Of a DNA stretch of 64,000 bases, positions 8,725-18,694 are shown piece by piece (the stretch's first letter is position 1; each line of letters begins with the position of its first letter). Source of the stretch: Pseudomonas anuradhapurensis (GTDB lineage: Bacteria > Pseudomonadota > Gammaproteobacteria > Pseudomonadales > Pseudomonadaceae). The DNA is taken from assembly GCF_014269225.2 (NCBI RefSeq), contig NZ_CP077097.1:3111001-3175000 (forward strand). Direction: 5' to 3'. The translations under genes and the position numbers were made by a program. The notes beneath the pieces are model-generated. The model had not been told where the DNA came from, searched no databases, and saw only the letters and a program-made list of their open reading frames with translations.

Positions 8725-10632
8725 TCAGAGCACTGGCTTGCGCGCTGCGCCACTACGGGCCTTGGCCATGGCCGCCAGGCGTACCGCCACGTTGGCCGCA
8801 CCGTAACCGGCATAGCCGCCCTTGCGCTGGATGATCTCGAAGAAAAAGCGCTCCTCGAACGGTTCGGTGTACACGTGGAACAACTCGCCGCCCTGCGCAT
8901 CACGGTCGTACAGCACGTTGTAGTACGCCAGTTCGCTGAGGAATTCGTCATCGAAATCAAAGCGCGCCGCCAGGTCGTCGTAGTAGTTCAGCGGAATTTC
9001 CAGCAGCGGCACCCCAGCCAGCTTGGCACGCGCCACTTCACGGAAGATGTCGTCACAGTCGAAGGCGATGTGGTGCACGCCTGAACCCCGGTAGCTGGAC
9101 AGCGCATGGGCGATGGCGGTGTTGCGGTTTTCCGAGATATTCAGGGGCAGGCGCAAGGTACCGCACTGGCTGCGCAGGGCGCGGCTCTTGACCAGACCGT
9201 AAGGGTCGGGCAACACCACTTCATCGTCGGCGGCGAAGTCGAACAGGGTCTTGTAGAACAGCACCCAGCTGTCCAGCGATTCAGCCGGCAGGGCCAGCGC
9301 CATGTGGTCGATGCGGCGCAGGCCACCGGTGGCGGTGGCGTTTTTGTCCAGACTGAAGTCAGTGTCATACAGGGTCTGGCCGGCCGTGCCCTGCTCCACC
9401 AGGTACAGCAGGCTGCCATCCGGTGCACGTACTGCCGGCACTTCGCACTCGTTGGGGCCGACCAGGCCACGGAACGGTTGGCCACGGAAGGCGGTGGCGC
9501 GCTTCAGCGCCGCTTGCTGGTCCTTGACCCGCAGCGCAGTGGCGCACAGCGACGGGCCGTGGGCCTCGAAGAAGTTGTGGCCGAAGGAATAGGGTTCGGC
9601 ATTGAGGACGATATTGATATCGCCCTGGCGCAGCAGTTGCACCTCTTTGCTGCGGTGCTTGCCGGCTTCGGCGAAGCCCAGGCGTTTCAGCCAGCCGCCC
9701 AGGCGTGCGCCAACGGCTTCGTCGACCGCGAATTCGAGGAACTCGACACCATCATAGGTGCTGGCGGCCGGTGGGCTGAACAGCACGCCGGGTTCGATCG
9801 GCGTACCCTCCTGCTCCAGGCGCAGGCGCGTCTGCTCTTCGAGGTACAGCAACGAGCGCAGGCCGTCGGCGGCATTCTGCCGGGGCGGTGCGGCACGGAA
9901 GCCGTCGTTGAATATTTCCAGCGACAGCGGGCCACGGTAGCCGCTGGCAAGGATCGGCGCCAGGAACCCAGCCATGTCCATCTCGCCCTGCCCCGGGAAA
10001 CAGCGGAAGTGGCGGCTCCACTCCAGCACGTCCATGGCCAGGATCGGTGCGTCGGCCATCTGCACGAAGAAGATCTTGTCGCCGGGAATGTCGCGGATCG
10101 CCCGCGGGTCGCCCTTCAACGACAGCGTGTGGAAGCTGTCGAGGATCACCCCGAGGGCCGGGTGGTCAGCCTGGCGCACCAGGTTCCAGACTTGCTGGTA
10201 GGTGTTGACGTGGCGGCCCCAGGCCAGGGCTTCGTAGCCAATGCGCAGGCCGCGTTTGCCGGCGTGCTCGGCCAGCAGGCGCAGGTCGTCGACCAGCAGT
10301 TGCTCTTCGCCCAGGGCATCGGCCTGGACGTTGCTGCACACCAGCACCAGGTCGGTGCCCAGTTCCTGCATCAGGTCGAACTTGCGCTCGGCGCGGTCGA
10401 GGTTCTTCTGCAAACGGTCGCGGCGGCAGCCTTCAAAGTCACGAAACGGCTGGAACAGGGTGATGGCAAGCCCTGCATCGGCACACATCTGGCGCACCTG
10501 ACGCGGGCTGCCGGCGTAATAGAGCAGGTCGTTCTCGAAGATCTCGACGCCGTCGAAACCGGCGGCGGCGATGGCTTCGAGCTTTTCCGGCAGGGTACCG
10601 CTCAAGGACACAGTGGCGATCGAACGCTGCAT
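8725..10632 (-). CDS. quiC: 3-dehydroshikimate dehydratase fused to an HPPD-like domain
   Basis: The 635-residue protein converts 3-dehydroshikimate to protocatechuate, linking quinate/shikimate use to the beta-ketoadipate pathway. The N-terminal half (1-280) is an AP-endonuclease-2-like TIM barrel with metal ligands Glu134, Asp165, Gln191 and Glu239 all present at the positions described for the P. putida enzyme. The C-terminal half (about 290-620) is a VOC/4-hydroxyphenylpyruvate-dioxygenase-like domain (RIDHMALAL, GVHHIAFDCDDI, FFFEIIQRKGGYAGYG), as in the Pseudomonas bifunctional architecture. It is divergent from the MHS transporter, with which it probably forms a quinate/shikimate use module. 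Confidence 0.95.
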   Translation of the reverse strand: MQRSIATVSLSGTLPEKLEAIAAAGFDGVEIFENDLLYYAGSPRQVRQMCADAGLAITLFQPFRDFEGCRRDRLQKNLDRAERKFDLMQELGTDLVLVCSNVQADALGEEQLLVDDLRLLAEHAGKRGLRIGYEALAWGRHVNTYQQVWNLVRQADHPALGVILDSFHTLSLKGDPRAIRDIPGDKIFFVQMADAPILAMDVLEWSRHFRCFPGQGEMDMAGFLAPILASGYRGPLSLEIFNDGFRAAPPRQNAADGLRSLLYLEEQTRLRLEQEGTPIEPGVLFSPPAASTYDGVEFLEFAVDEAVGARLGGWLKRLGFAEAGKHRSKEVQLLRQGDINIVLNAEPYSFGHNFFEAHGPSLCATALRVKDQQAALKRATAFRGQPFRGLVGPNECEVPAVRAPDGSLLYLVEQGTAGQTLYDTDFSLDKNATATGGLRRIDHMALALPAESLDSWVLFYKTLFDFAADDEVVLPDPYGLVKSRALRSQCGTLRLPLNISENRNTAIAHALSSYRGSGVHHIAFDCDDIFREVARAKLAGVPLLEIPLNYYDDLAARFDFDDEFLSELAYYNVLYDRDAQGGELFHVYTEPFEERFFFEIIQRKGGYAGYGAANVAVRLAAMAKARSGAARKPVL

Positions 10633-10758
10633 GGCGGGAGTTCCTTGTTGTTAGAGGCTGACGGTGCCAGGCGCAGGCAAACACCGGTCACCGTTTCTGG
10701 CACGATCGATTATTCGCAGGTAAAGTCGACGCTTCAATATCTTTGTACGGAATGGTTA

Positions 10759-10785
10759 GTTTTGCGTTCGATTACCGCACAAAAC
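10759..10785. promoter_or_regulatory. imperfect inverted repeat in the quiC / transporter intergenic region
   Basis: GTTTTGCG and CGCACAAAAC form an imperfect inverted repeat inside the 287-bp divergent promoter region. The position suits an operator controlling both genes, for example an IclR- or LysR-type regulator, but none is encoded next to it and the match is short. Confidence 0.3.
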
Positions 10786-10919
10786 CCGTTTTGACGAATT
10801 GCTACACCGCTGGCCCGTGGTCAACATGAACCACAACGCAGGCCCACCGACCGCTGCCCCCTGCCCTTGCGAAAGCGATGGCCGACCCTGCGCAAACAAC
10901 AATAACAACGGAGACAACG

Positions 10920-12293
10920 ATGGCTCACTCCAGCTCGCAAGCCAAGAAAGCGACCGCCAGTGGATGGATAGGCTCGGCACTCGAGTACTACGACTTTTTC
11001 ATCTACGCCCAGGCCGCGGCGCTGATTTTCCCGCAGATATTCTTCCCCAACACCGACCCGAAGATGGCCATCATCGCCTCGCTGGCCACCTACGGCGTGG
11101 GCTACCTGGCGCGCCCGGTCGGCGCCTTCGTGCTGGGCCACTGGGGTGACACCCGCGGGCGCAAGAATGTCCTGCTGCTGTGCATGTTCCTGATGGGCCT
11201 GTCGACCATGGCCGTGGGCCTGCTGCCTACCTACCACGACATCGGTTACCTCGCCCCCGCCTTGCTGGTGGTACTGCGCCTGATCCAAGGCTTTGCCGTG
11301 GCCGGCGAAATTTCCGGCGCCAGCTCCATGATCATGGAGCATGCGCCGTTCGGCCGCAGGGGCTACTTCGCCAGCTTCACCTTGCAAGGGGTGCAGGCCG
11401 GCCAGGTGCTGGCGGCAGCGGTATTCCTGCCATTGGCCTACTTCATGCCGAGCGAAGCCTTCAGCGACTGGGGCTGGCGCATTCCGTTCCTGATGAGCGC
11501 CTTCGTACTGGTGGCCGGCTTCATCATCCGCAAGGAAGTGCACGAAACCCCGGCGTTCGTGAAGGAAGAGAAGCAGGACAAAGTCGCCAAGTCACCGATC
11601 CGCGAGGCCTTCCGCCACAGCTGGAAGCACATGGTGCTGGTGATGTTCATGGCCCTGATGAACGTGATCCCGGTGGTGGCCACCATCTTCGGTGCCGCCT
11701 ACGCGGTACAACCGGCCTATGGCATCGGCTTCGACAAGAGCGTGTACTTGTGGATCCCGGTCGTTGGCAACATCGTCGCGGTGCTGGTGATTCCGTTCGT
11801 CGGCAACCTCTCCGACAAGATCGGCCGGCGCCCGACCATGATCACAGGCTGCCTGGGTTCGGGCCTGCTGGCCTTCGTCTACCTGTATGCGATCAGCATG
11901 CACAACGTACCGCTGGCGTTCGCCACCTCGATCGTCATGTGGGGCATGGTCTACCAGGGTTACAACGCGGTGTTCCCCAGCTTCTACCCAGAGCTGTTCC
12001 AGACCCGCTACCGCGTGTCGGCCATGGCCATCGCCCAGAACATCGGCACCATGCTGACCGCCATGCTGCCGGCACTGTTCGCCCTGGTCGCCCCGCCCGG
12101 CTCGGACAACATCCCGCTGGTGATCGGTGGCCTGGCGTTCTTCATTACCTGCATGTGCGCCCTGGCGGCCTACATTGCCCCAGAAACCCATCGCCTGGTG
12201 ATGGAAGACCTGGGTAATCCGCAGGCCAAGCCGATGGAAAAAGAAGCGTATGAAGCCAGCCGCAAAGGCAGCTTGCAGGCAGTGAGCCACTGA
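10920..12293 (+). CDS. MFS transporter, MHS (metabolite:H+ symporter) family, shikimate/aromatic-acid type
   Basis: The 457-residue protein starts at the ATG at 10920, six bases after CGGAG; a longer frame from 10878 lacks a better site. It has twelve predicted helices and the MHS signatures: SALEYYDFFIYAQAAAL at the start, the loop 2-3 motif GHWGDTRGRKN and GNLSDKIGRRP in the central loop. ShiA and related shikimate or dicarboxylate:proton symporters share these. Being divergent from quiC, its most likely cargo is quinate, shikimate or dehydroshikimate. Confidence 0.88.
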   Translation: MAHSSSQAKKATASGWIGSALEYYDFFIYAQAAALIFPQIFFPNTDPKMAIIASLATYGVGYLARPVGAFVLGHWGDTRGRKNVLLLCMFLMGLSTMAVGLLPTYHDIGYLAPALLVVLRLIQGFAVAGEISGASSMIMEHAPFGRRGYFASFTLQGVQAGQVLAAAVFLPLAYFMPSEAFSDWGWRIPFLMSAFVLVAGFIIRKEVHETPAFVKEEKQDKVAKSPIREAFRHSWKHMVLVMFMALMNVIPVVATIFGAAYAVQPAYGIGFDKSVYLWIPVVGNIVAVLVIPFVGNLSDKIGRRPTMITGCLGSGLLAFVYLYAISMHNVPLAFATSIVMWGMVYQGYNAVFPSFYPELFQTRYRVSAMAIAQNIGTMLTAMLPALFALVAPPGSDNIPLVIGGLAFFITCMCALAAYIAPETHRLVMEDLGNPQAKPMEKEAYEASRKGSLQAVSH

Positions 12294-12301
12294 TGGATGG
12301 C

Positions 12302-12324
12302 CGGGGCCGCAACGCGGCCCCGGT
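12302..12324. terminator. bidirectional terminator hairpin
   Basis: A perfect 10-bp stem CCGGGGCCGC / GCGGCCCCGG with a three-base loop lies just after the transporter stop and just before the ddc stop. It can terminate both convergent transcripts. Confidence 0.8.
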
Positions 12325-12328
12325 AGTC

Positions 12329-13741
12329 TCAACCCTTGACCACCTCCTGCAGCCGCTGCCACAACCGCTCGACATCCCCCCGCTCGGTCGGCAGCGCCCC
12401 GATCGACACCCGCACCATCCACCGCCCATCCAGCGTCGCCGGCGTCACGTAAGCCTCCCCCGACGCATTCAGCCGCTCGGCCCAACCCTTGGTATGTGCA
12501 TCCAGCGCGTCCCCTTCCAGCCCCACCGGCCGGTGGCGAATGCACAAGGTCTGCAACGGCACTGGCGCCAGCACTTCCCAATCCGCCGCAGCATCGACCT
12601 GCGCGGCCAACCACTGGGCATTGTCCAGGTCACGCCGCAAGCGCGCCTGCAACGCATCAACACCCTCGCTACGCAACATGAACCACAGCTTCAACGCGCG
12701 GAACCGCCGGCCCAGCGGGATGCCCCAGTCACGCAGGTTCTTCACCTCGCCATCCACCGCCGACTGCAGGTAGCTGGGGTTGGTGCTCATCACCCGGATC
12801 AGGTGCTGCGGGTCGCGTACGTAGTAGATCGAGCAATCGAAAGCGACGCCCAACCACTTGTGCGCATTGACCACCACCGAGTCCGCCAGCTCGATGCCAT
12901 CCCACATCCAGCGGCACTCCGGCAGGATCATCGCCGAGCCGGCCATGGCCGAATCCACATGTAGCCACAGGCCATGGGCCTGGGCGATGTCGCCGATCGG
13001 GCGCAGCGGGTCGAGCGCCGTGGTGGCTGTGGTGCCAGTGGTAGCGACCACGGCGCAGGGCTGATGGCCGGCGGCCAAGTCCTGCTCGATCGCGGCCTGC
13101 AACGCCTCTGGGCGCAGGGCGTAGTGTTCGTCGGTCGGGATCAGGCGGATGTTGTCGCGGCCGAAACCGGCCAGCAGCGCCGCCTTGTCCACCGAGCTGT
13201 GGGCATGGGCGCTGACGTAGACGATCAACGGCTTGCCCTGGGCTTGCAGGCCACCGCGCACCAGGGCGTAGTCGCTGGCGCGTTCACGGGCACAGATCAG
13301 CGCCACCAGGGTGCTGGTCGACGCGGTGTCCTGGATCACCCCGCTCCACTGGTCAGACAGGCCGAGCAGCTGGCGCAGCCAATCGAGGGTGGTCTCCTCC
13401 AGCTCGCTCAGGGCCGGGCTGGATTGCCACGACAGGCCGAGTACGCCGAGGCCGGTGCTGAGAAAGTCGCCAAGCACCGATGACAGGGTGCCGTTGGAGG
13501 GGAAGTAGCCGTAGAAATCCGGGTGTTGCCAGTGGGACAGGCCGGGCATGAGCAGCTGGTTGACGTCGTCGATGATCGCGGCGAAAGGTTCGCCCTGCTG
13601 CGGGGCGCTGCCGGGCAAGGCGGCCTTGAGGTAGCCGGGCTCGACCTGGGCCATGACCGGGCGTTCGCCGACGCTCTGGCGGTAGTCGGCGATCAGGTCG
13701 ATCAGCTGATGGCCGTACTGGCGGAATTGTTCGGGGGTCAC
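12329..13741 (-). CDS. ddc: PLP-dependent aromatic L-amino-acid (L-DOPA) decarboxylase
   Basis: Starting at the GTG at 13741 (CAGGAG six bases upstream), the protein is 470 residues, the length of group II aromatic amino-acid decarboxylases. The PLP Schiff-base lysine is Lys295 in VNAHKWLGV, with the ring-stacking His181 (VSAHAHSSVDK) and Asp263 (LHVDSAMAG). The closest known homologue, from P. putida, is highly selective for L-DOPA. The LysR gene immediately upstream on the same strand (80-bp gap) is the obvious regulator candidate. An ATG at 13783 is possible but leaves no ribosome-binding site. Confidence 0.92.
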   Translation of the reverse strand: MTPEQFRQYGHQLIDLIADYRQSVGERPVMAQVEPGYLKAALPGSAPQQGEPFAAIIDDVNQLLMPGLSHWQHPDFYGYFPSNGTLSSVLGDFLSTGLGVLGLSWQSSPALSELEETTLDWLRQLLGLSDQWSGVIQDTASTSTLVALICARERASDYALVRGGLQAQGKPLIVYVSAHAHSSVDKAALLAGFGRDNIRLIPTDEHYALRPEALQAAIEQDLAAGHQPCAVVATTGTTATTALDPLRPIGDIAQAHGLWLHVDSAMAGSAMILPECRWMWDGIELADSVVVNAHKWLGVAFDCSIYYVRDPQHLIRVMSTNPSYLQSAVDGEVKNLRDWGIPLGRRFRALKLWFMLRSEGVDALQARLRRDLDNAQWLAAQVDAAADWEVLAPVPLQTLCIRHRPVGLEGDALDAHTKGWAERLNASGEAYVTPATLDGRWMVRVSIGALPTERGDVERLWQRLQEVVKG

Positions 13742-13821
13742 GTGGGGCTCCTGTGGGTTATCTGCTGCCCCCAGTCTAGGCACCTACGCTGCTGCGAATA
13801 ACCCCGCCTCGCGCATACCTG

Positions 13822-14766
13822 CTATGGCAAACCCGCATGCCCGCCCTGTACACCGAACTGCGACTGGCGCCACAACTCGAACACCCGGTTACGCAACCAG
13901 CGGTGCTCGGCCGAGGCTTGCAGGCGCTGGTGCCATACCACCCAATAGCGCTGGCGGTGGTCGATGAAGCCCAGCGGCCGCCAGGCCAGCTGATGCAGGC
14001 GGCACAATTGGCGGGCGATGTGCTCGGGCACGGTGGCCAGCGCCTGGCTGTTGGCGATTACCTGCACGGTGGCGGAGAAGAACGGCACTTCCAGGCTGAC
14101 CCGCCGTTGCAGGCCCTGGGCGCGCAGGTGGCGGTCGATGAAGCTGTCCTTGTCGCCGCCGCCGGAAATCCGCACATGCTTGTGCGCCAGGTAGTCGGCC
14201 TGGCTGAGCGCACCGTGGGTGGCCAGCGGGTGGTCGTGGCGCATCAGGCACACCGCGCGGTCCTCACCCAGCAGGCGGCCGTGCAGGTTGGGCGGCGACT
14301 CGTCGAACAAGGTGGTGGCCAGGTCGATCTCGCCACTGGCCAGCAAGGCGTACTGGCCGGCCTGCCAGGTGCGATACTCCAGCGATACTCCAGGTGCTTC
14401 GCGCTCCAGCGCCGCCACCAGCAGCGGCAGCATGTGCTCGGCCACGTAGTCCGAAGCGGCCAGGCAGAAACGCCGCTCGCAACGTGCCGGGTCGAACACT
14501 GCGGGTTGGCGCAGGGCGTGCAGTTCTTCGAGGACCTGGCGCAGGGGTTCGACCAGCGCTTCGGCGTGCTCGCTGAGCACATAACCCCGGCCCTGGCGTA
14601 CCAGTAGCAGGTCGTCGAAGGCTTCGCGCAGGTGGGCCAGCTGGCGGCTCAGGGCGGACTGGCTGACGCCCAGGCGCTCGGCGGCGTGGCTGAGGTTCTT
14701 CAGCTGCAGCAGGTGGTCGAGGGTACGCAGGTGGGCGAGGCTGAGGGAGGCGAAGGTGGGGTTCAT
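13822..14766 (-). CDS. LysR-family regulator upstream of ddc
   Basis: I start at the ATG at 14766, giving 314 residues; the longer frame to 14817 is possible. The N-terminal winged helix (LRTLDHLLQLKNLSHAAERLGVSQSALSRQL, split here for recognition) is standard LysR, and the C-terminal effector domain is complete. It resembles the NodD/SyrM-like branch that controls aromatic metabolism. It lies in the same orientation as ddc rather than divergently, so the two may be co-transcribed. Confidence 0.88.
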   Translation of the reverse strand: MNPTFASLSLAHLRTLDHLLQLKNLSHAAERLGVSQSALSRQLAHLREAFDDLLLVRQGRGYVLSEHAEALVEPLRQVLEELHALRQPAVFDPARCERRFCLAASDYVAEHMLPLLVAALEREAPGVSLEYRTWQAGQYALLASGEIDLATTLFDESPPNLHGRLLGEDRAVCLMRHDHPLATHGALSQADYLAHKHVRISGGGDKDSFIDRHLRAQGLQRRVSLEVPFFSATVQVIANSQALATVPEHIARQLCRLHQLAWRPLGFIDHRQRYWVVWHQRLQASAEHRWLRNRVFELWRQSQFGVQGGHAGLP

Positions 14767-14865
14767 CGGGCTCGGCTCCAGACCGCGGGCGAGGGCTTTG
14801 CCCTCGTTTCGCGACACAAGGCCGCCGCTGCAGGGATCACCGCCATTCAGTGATGCGCCAAACCC

Positions 14866-14908
14866 TGTAGGAGCGGCCTTGCGTCGCGATGGGCCGCAAA
14901 GCGGCCCC
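14866..14908. repeat. REP element
   Basis: A single copy of the TGTAGGAGCGGCCTTGCGTC...GCGGCCCC unit, almost identical to the arms at 8601-8714, between the YebC-like gene and the LysR gene. Its inner GGGCCGC-AAA-GCGGCCC hairpin lies just after the yebC-like stop and may stop that transcript. Confidence 0.8.
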
Positions 14909-14919
14909 GATTACATGGA

Positions 14920-15630
14920 TCAGTCAGTCAAGCCGACGTACACGTTCTGCACATCATCGTTCTCGTCGATCGCCTCGAGGAACGCTTCCACCTCGGCCAG
15001 CGCCTCGGCACTCAGGCTGGCGGCACTCACCGGGTTCTTCGGGGTGTAGCCGATCTTCGCCGAGGTCACGGTGAAGCCATGCTCCGGCAAGGCCTTCTGC
15101 ACGGCATCCAGGTCGGTGGTGTCGGTGATGAACAGGGTCGAACCCTCTTCGTCACCTTCCTCGAAGTCCTGGGCACCGGCCTCGATGGCCGCCATCTCCG
15201 GGTCGGCGTCACCGTTGGCGGTGGCTTCGATCAGGCCGACGTGGTTGAAGTCCCAGGCCACCGAGCCGCTGGCGCCCAGCTGGCCCTTGCGGAACAGCAC
15301 GCGGATCTGTGCGACGGTGCGGTTGACGTTGTCGGTCAGGCACTCGACGATCAGCGGCACCTGGTGCGGGGCGAAGCCTTCGTAGCTGACCGCCGAGTAC
15401 TGCACGGCATCGCCGTCCAGGCCCGCGCCCTTGCGGATAGCGCGTTCCAGGGTTTCGCGGGTCATCGAGGCCTTCTTGGCCTGCTCGATGGCCAGGCGCA
15501 GGCGCGGGTTCATGTCAGGGTCGGCGCCGGACTTGGCGGCGATCTGGATCTCTTTGGACAGCTTGCCCATGATCTTGCCTTTGGCGTTGGCCGCGGCTTC
15601 TTTATGTTTGGCTTTCCACTGTGCGCCCAT
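14920..15630 (-). CDS. YebC/PmpR family DNA-binding regulator, YeeN-like
   Basis: A complete 236-residue YebC/TACO1-family protein. Characteristic segments are [18 protein letters not shown] at the N-terminus, a helical [18 protein letters not shown] region, [16 protein letters not shown] in the centre and an acidic C-terminus ending [13 protein letters not shown]. YebC proteins act in transcription control (PmpR) or relieve ribosome stalling at polyproline. The divergent N-terminus lacking GHSKW suggests the YeeN-like paralogue rather than the ruvC-linked YebC. Confidence 0.9.
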   Translation of the reverse strand: MGAQWKAKHKEAAANAKGKIMGKLSKEIQIAAKSGADPDMNPRLRLAIEQAKKASMTRETLERAIRKGAGLDGDAVQYSAVSYEGFAPHQVPLIVECLTDNVNRTVAQIRVLFRKGQLGASGSVAWDFNHVGLIEATANGDADPEMAAIEAGAQDFEEGDEEGSTLFITDTTDLDAVQKALPEHGFTVTSAKIGYTPKNPVSAASLSAEALAEVEAFLEAIDENDDVQNVYVGLTD

Positions 15631-15727
15631 GTCGACTCTCTTGTTTCAGCGGCCGGTTCAGGAAGCGACCGGCCAAAAGTGGGTGCAGTTTATACGCCCT
15701 CAGGCATGCGATCGACAAGAAATCTCG

Positions 15728-17119
15728 TCAGCCTTTATCGGCCTTGCCCGCTGCCGCGGCAAAGCGTGCCAGGCGTACGTCCAACCGACGCGGGCGCAAA
15801 CCGTGGTCTTCGGCGCGTTCCTTGCGGCGGATGGCATTGCGCACCAGCAACGAGCCGAGGTAGCGGATCGGCTCAGGCGGGAACCACCCCAGCGGCCCCT
15901 TGACCAGCGGCGAGCGGGTCCATGGGTTGTCCAACCCCAAGGCCAGCGACGAGAGGATCTGCCCGCCCATGTGGCACGGGCCGACCCCGCTGCCCGAATA
16001 ACCAAAGCCGTAGAACACGTTGCCCTGCCCGTCCAGCCGGCCAAAGAACGGCAAACCGGTTACCGAGCGGTCCGACGGCCCGTTCCAGCTGGCCGCCAGC
16101 GGCACCTCGGCCAGCGCCGGGAAAAACCCGCCCAGGCTTTCGCGCAGCAGTGGCCGGTATGGCGACGGCTGGTCGAACACCGGCAACATGCGCCCGCCAT
16201 AGGCAAAGGTATTGCCGCCCTTGCCAAGCATCAGCCGGCCATCGGAGGTGTTGTGGTAGTAATGCACGAAGATGCGCGAGTCGAGCACGCTGATACCGCT
16301 GTCCAGACCGACTTGGTGCAGCAGGTCGGGGCACGGTTCGGTGATGACCATGTCGCTGGAAACAATCGCCACGCTGCGCTCGAACTGCGGGAAGGCCCGC
16401 GCCATCCAGGCATTCAGGCCGAGCACCACGCGTTCGGCGCGCAGCGTGCCATGGGGGGTGCGCACCTGCACCGGGGTGCCATGCTCCAGGCCGGTCATGG
16501 CCGTGCCTTCATGAATGCGCACGCCGCGCTGCAAGGCCACCCGGCGCAGGCCGCGCACCAGCTTGCCCGGTTGCACCGTGGCGGCGGCCGGCGAGAACCA
16601 GCCCTCCAGGTGCCGCGCCGAGCCTGCCAGGCGCTGCACCTGGTCCAGCGGCAGGCGGCGGAACGAATTGATGCCCTGGCGCTGCAGCGCGGCGATCACC
16701 GCGTCAGTAGCACCCACCTGGGCCGCGTTGGTGGCGGTGTACAGCGTGCCGTCCAGGCGGTAGTCACAGTCGATGCCATTGGCTGCACAGAACGCACCGA
16801 TTTCACCGATGCTGCGCTCCGACTCGCGCACCAGACGCACCGCCTCGGCCACGCCGAACAGGCGCTCCAGGGTGAAGTACTTGGCCGACCAGGACAACGC
16901 GCAACCACCGTTGCGCCCACTGGCGCCGGCACCGCAGATATCGGCTTCGATCAGCACGATGTCCAGGGCCGGCTGTGCCTCCTTGAGCATCAGCGCAGTC
17001 CACAGCCCGGTGTAGCCGCCACCAACGATGCACACATCGCAACGGGCATCGCCAGGCAATGGCGGGCACACCGCCTCTTGCGCCGAATCCAGGGCCTGTT
17101 GCAGCCAGAAGGGTCTCAT
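15728..17119 (-). CDS. FAD-dependent oxidoreductase (DAO family)
   Basis: The 463-residue protein has an N-terminal dinucleotide-binding motif (VCIVGGGYTGLW, glycines 33-38), the GASGRNGG flavin-contact motif near 66-73 and the C-terminal FYGFGYSGSGV typical of glycine/sarcosine/putrescine-oxidase-like enzymes. It oxidises an amine or amino acid. It starts 15 bases after the OPA-type transporter stop, so both are in one operon facing a LysR gene. That pairing suggests oxidation of an imported phosphorylated or phosphonate amine; this is inference from context. Confidence 0.85.
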   Translation of the reverse strand: MRPFWLQQALDSAQEAVCPPLPGDARCDVCIVGGGYTGLWTALMLKEAQPALDIVLIEADICGAGASGRNGGCALSWSAKYFTLERLFGVAEAVRLVRESERSIGEIGAFCAANGIDCDYRLDGTLYTATNAAQVGATDAVIAALQRQGINSFRRLPLDQVQRLAGSARHLEGWFSPAAATVQPGKLVRGLRRVALQRGVRIHEGTAMTGLEHGTPVQVRTPHGTLRAERVVLGLNAWMARAFPQFERSVAIVSSDMVITEPCPDLLHQVGLDSGISVLDSRIFVHYYHNTSDGRLMLGKGGNTFAYGGRMLPVFDQPSPYRPLLRESLGGFFPALAEVPLAASWNGPSDRSVTGLPFFGRLDGQGNVFYGFGYSGSGVGPCHMGGQILSSLALGLDNPWTRSPLVKGPLGWFPPEPIRYLGSLLVRNAIRRKERAEDHGLRPRRLDVRLARFAAAAGKADKG

Positions 17120-17134
17120 TCGCTCGCTTTCCTT

Positions 17135-18451
17135 TCAGGTACGCAATGGCTTGATTGCCATGCTGGTGTTCGGTGCCAGGTCGGCGCTCTGCGCGGCGCT
17201 GGCCGGGCGGCTGTTCCAGTGCGGCAGCAATACCAGTGCCGAGAACAGCGCACAGCCGGCGAACACGATGAACACCGTGACGCCGTCGAAGTAGCCCGGT
17301 AGCAGCCCGCCCAGCACCGCCCCCACCGAGCCACAGCCGTTGACGAAGCCTGCCGCGGTGGCGCCGGCCTTGGCGGTACCGAAGTCGATCGCCGCAGCGC
17401 CACTGATCATCGAGTCCGGCCCGTACAGGGTCAGGCCCATGACGAACAGCAGGGCCACCACCAGCACCACGCTGCCGGTGTGCATGGCCGCCATGAACGC
17501 CGCCAGGGTCACGGTCAGCAGCACCAGGCTGATCACGCAGGCCGGCATGCGCCGGGCACTGAACAGTTTGTCCGAGGCCAGGCCGATCAGGATCGGCCCG
17601 AGCAGCCCGGCCAGTTCGAAGGCCGTGGGGATGATCGCCGCGCCCACCTTGCCCACCGAGGGCATCTGCTCGAAGACGATCACCGGCCCCCACAGCAGGA
17701 TGGCGTAGCGCGCCGGTTTCAACAGGAAGTAGGCCAGCCCCAGGGTCAGCACCGTTCGGTTGCGCAGGATTTCCTTCAGCGGTGCCCACAGGCTGCACAG
17801 GTTGCCGCCCGGGGCCATGCTCTGTGGCTCGGGCTCGACCGCCGGCAGGCCGACGTCTTCAGGCTTGTTGCGCTGCAGGAAGAAGAACAGCAGCGCCACC
17901 AGCGCCACCACGGCGGCGCTGGAGAAGAACGCCGCGTGCCAGGTGCCGACCAGGGTGTAGGCCCACCAACCGGCGAACGGCGAGGCCACCAGGCCGCCGA
18001 AGGCATAGCAGGAGCTCCACAAGCCCAGCACCCGTCCGCGCTGCACGGCGGGGAAGAAACTGCCGATGTTCTTGCACAACCCGGCCCAGCCGGTGGATTG
18101 CGCCAGGCCTTGCACCAGCATGCAGGTGGCAAAGATCGGGAAGGTGGCGTAACTGCCCATCACCACGGCAGCACCTGCCGAAATCAGCAGGCCGCCGAGC
18201 ACCACCACGCGCGGGCCGAAGCGGTCGGCAAGCATGCCCCAGGTGAACTGGCCCACGGCATAGGCGGCCAGGTAGATCGCGTCGAGGTTGGCCATGGCGG
18301 CCTTGTCGAGCATGAAATTCGGGTCTTCGGCGATGCCCAGCTTGGCCACCGAGAAGGCCTTGCGGGTGAAGTAGAAGGCGGCGTAGGCCAGCCAGGTGAT
18401 GGCGAAGATCTGGATGCGCCAGCGTTTCAACGTGGCTAGGGACTGGTTCAT
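17135..18451 (-). CDS. MFS transporter, organophosphate:phosphate antiporter (GlpT/UhpC-like) family
   Basis: A 438-residue protein with about twelve helices. The OPA-family signature at the start (WLAYAAFYFTRKAFSVAKLG) resembles GlpT/UhpT/UhpC, followed by GMLADRFGPR in loop 2-3. Family members exchange sugar phosphates or glycerol-3-phosphate for phosphate, and some import phosphonates. It is the first gene of an operon with the FAD oxidoreductase and divergent from a LysR gene. No phosphatase or phosphonatase is nearby. Confidence 0.87.
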   Translation of the reverse strand: MNQSLATLKRWRIQIFAITWLAYAAFYFTRKAFSVAKLGIAEDPNFMLDKAAMANLDAIYLAAYAVGQFTWGMLADRFGPRVVVLGGLLISAGAAVVMGSYATFPIFATCMLVQGLAQSTGWAGLCKNIGSFFPAVQRGRVLGLWSSCYAFGGLVASPFAGWWAYTLVGTWHAAFFSSAAVVALVALLFFFLQRNKPEDVGLPAVEPEPQSMAPGGNLCSLWAPLKEILRNRTVLTLGLAYFLLKPARYAILLWGPVIVFEQMPSVGKVGAAIIPTAFELAGLLGPILIGLASDKLFSARRMPACVISLVLLTVTLAAFMAAMHTGSVVLVVALLFVMGLTLYGPDSMISGAAAIDFGTAKAGATAAGFVNGCGSVGAVLGGLLPGYFDGVTVFIVFAGCALFSALVLLPHWNSRPASAAQSADLAPNTSMAIKPLRT

Positions 18452-18694
18452 TTAAGTCTGACCTCTTGCTCAAGTGTGCCGGCAGAATGTGAAGAAACGC
18501 CTGTCTTGTTGTTGTGTTGCGCACAGCGATGACGAGTCTGTCATCGGGTCAGATGGCGCCGTGTGGGGGCCATGGCCCTGGCGGCACTTGTGGTACCTGC
18601 GTCGGGCTGAAACGTATGGAAACAGCTGCTGACTGATAAATAAAATCGATTTATCGTATTACACACATAAGCCAGGCTTGTTACTGAGGTAGTC

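Noticed and set aside
9106-10794. A 562-codon plus-strand frame opposite quiC
   Set aside because: All motifs and metal ligands are on the minus strand; this is a high-GC antisense frame.
13742-13783. Longer ddc start at 13783
   Set aside because: The GTG at 13741 has CAGGAG at good spacing and gives the known 470-residue length; the upstream codons are not expected in the family.
15431-17302. A 623-codon plus-strand frame spanning YebC-like and FAD genes
   Set aside because: It crosses two well-supported genes and lacks any family signature.
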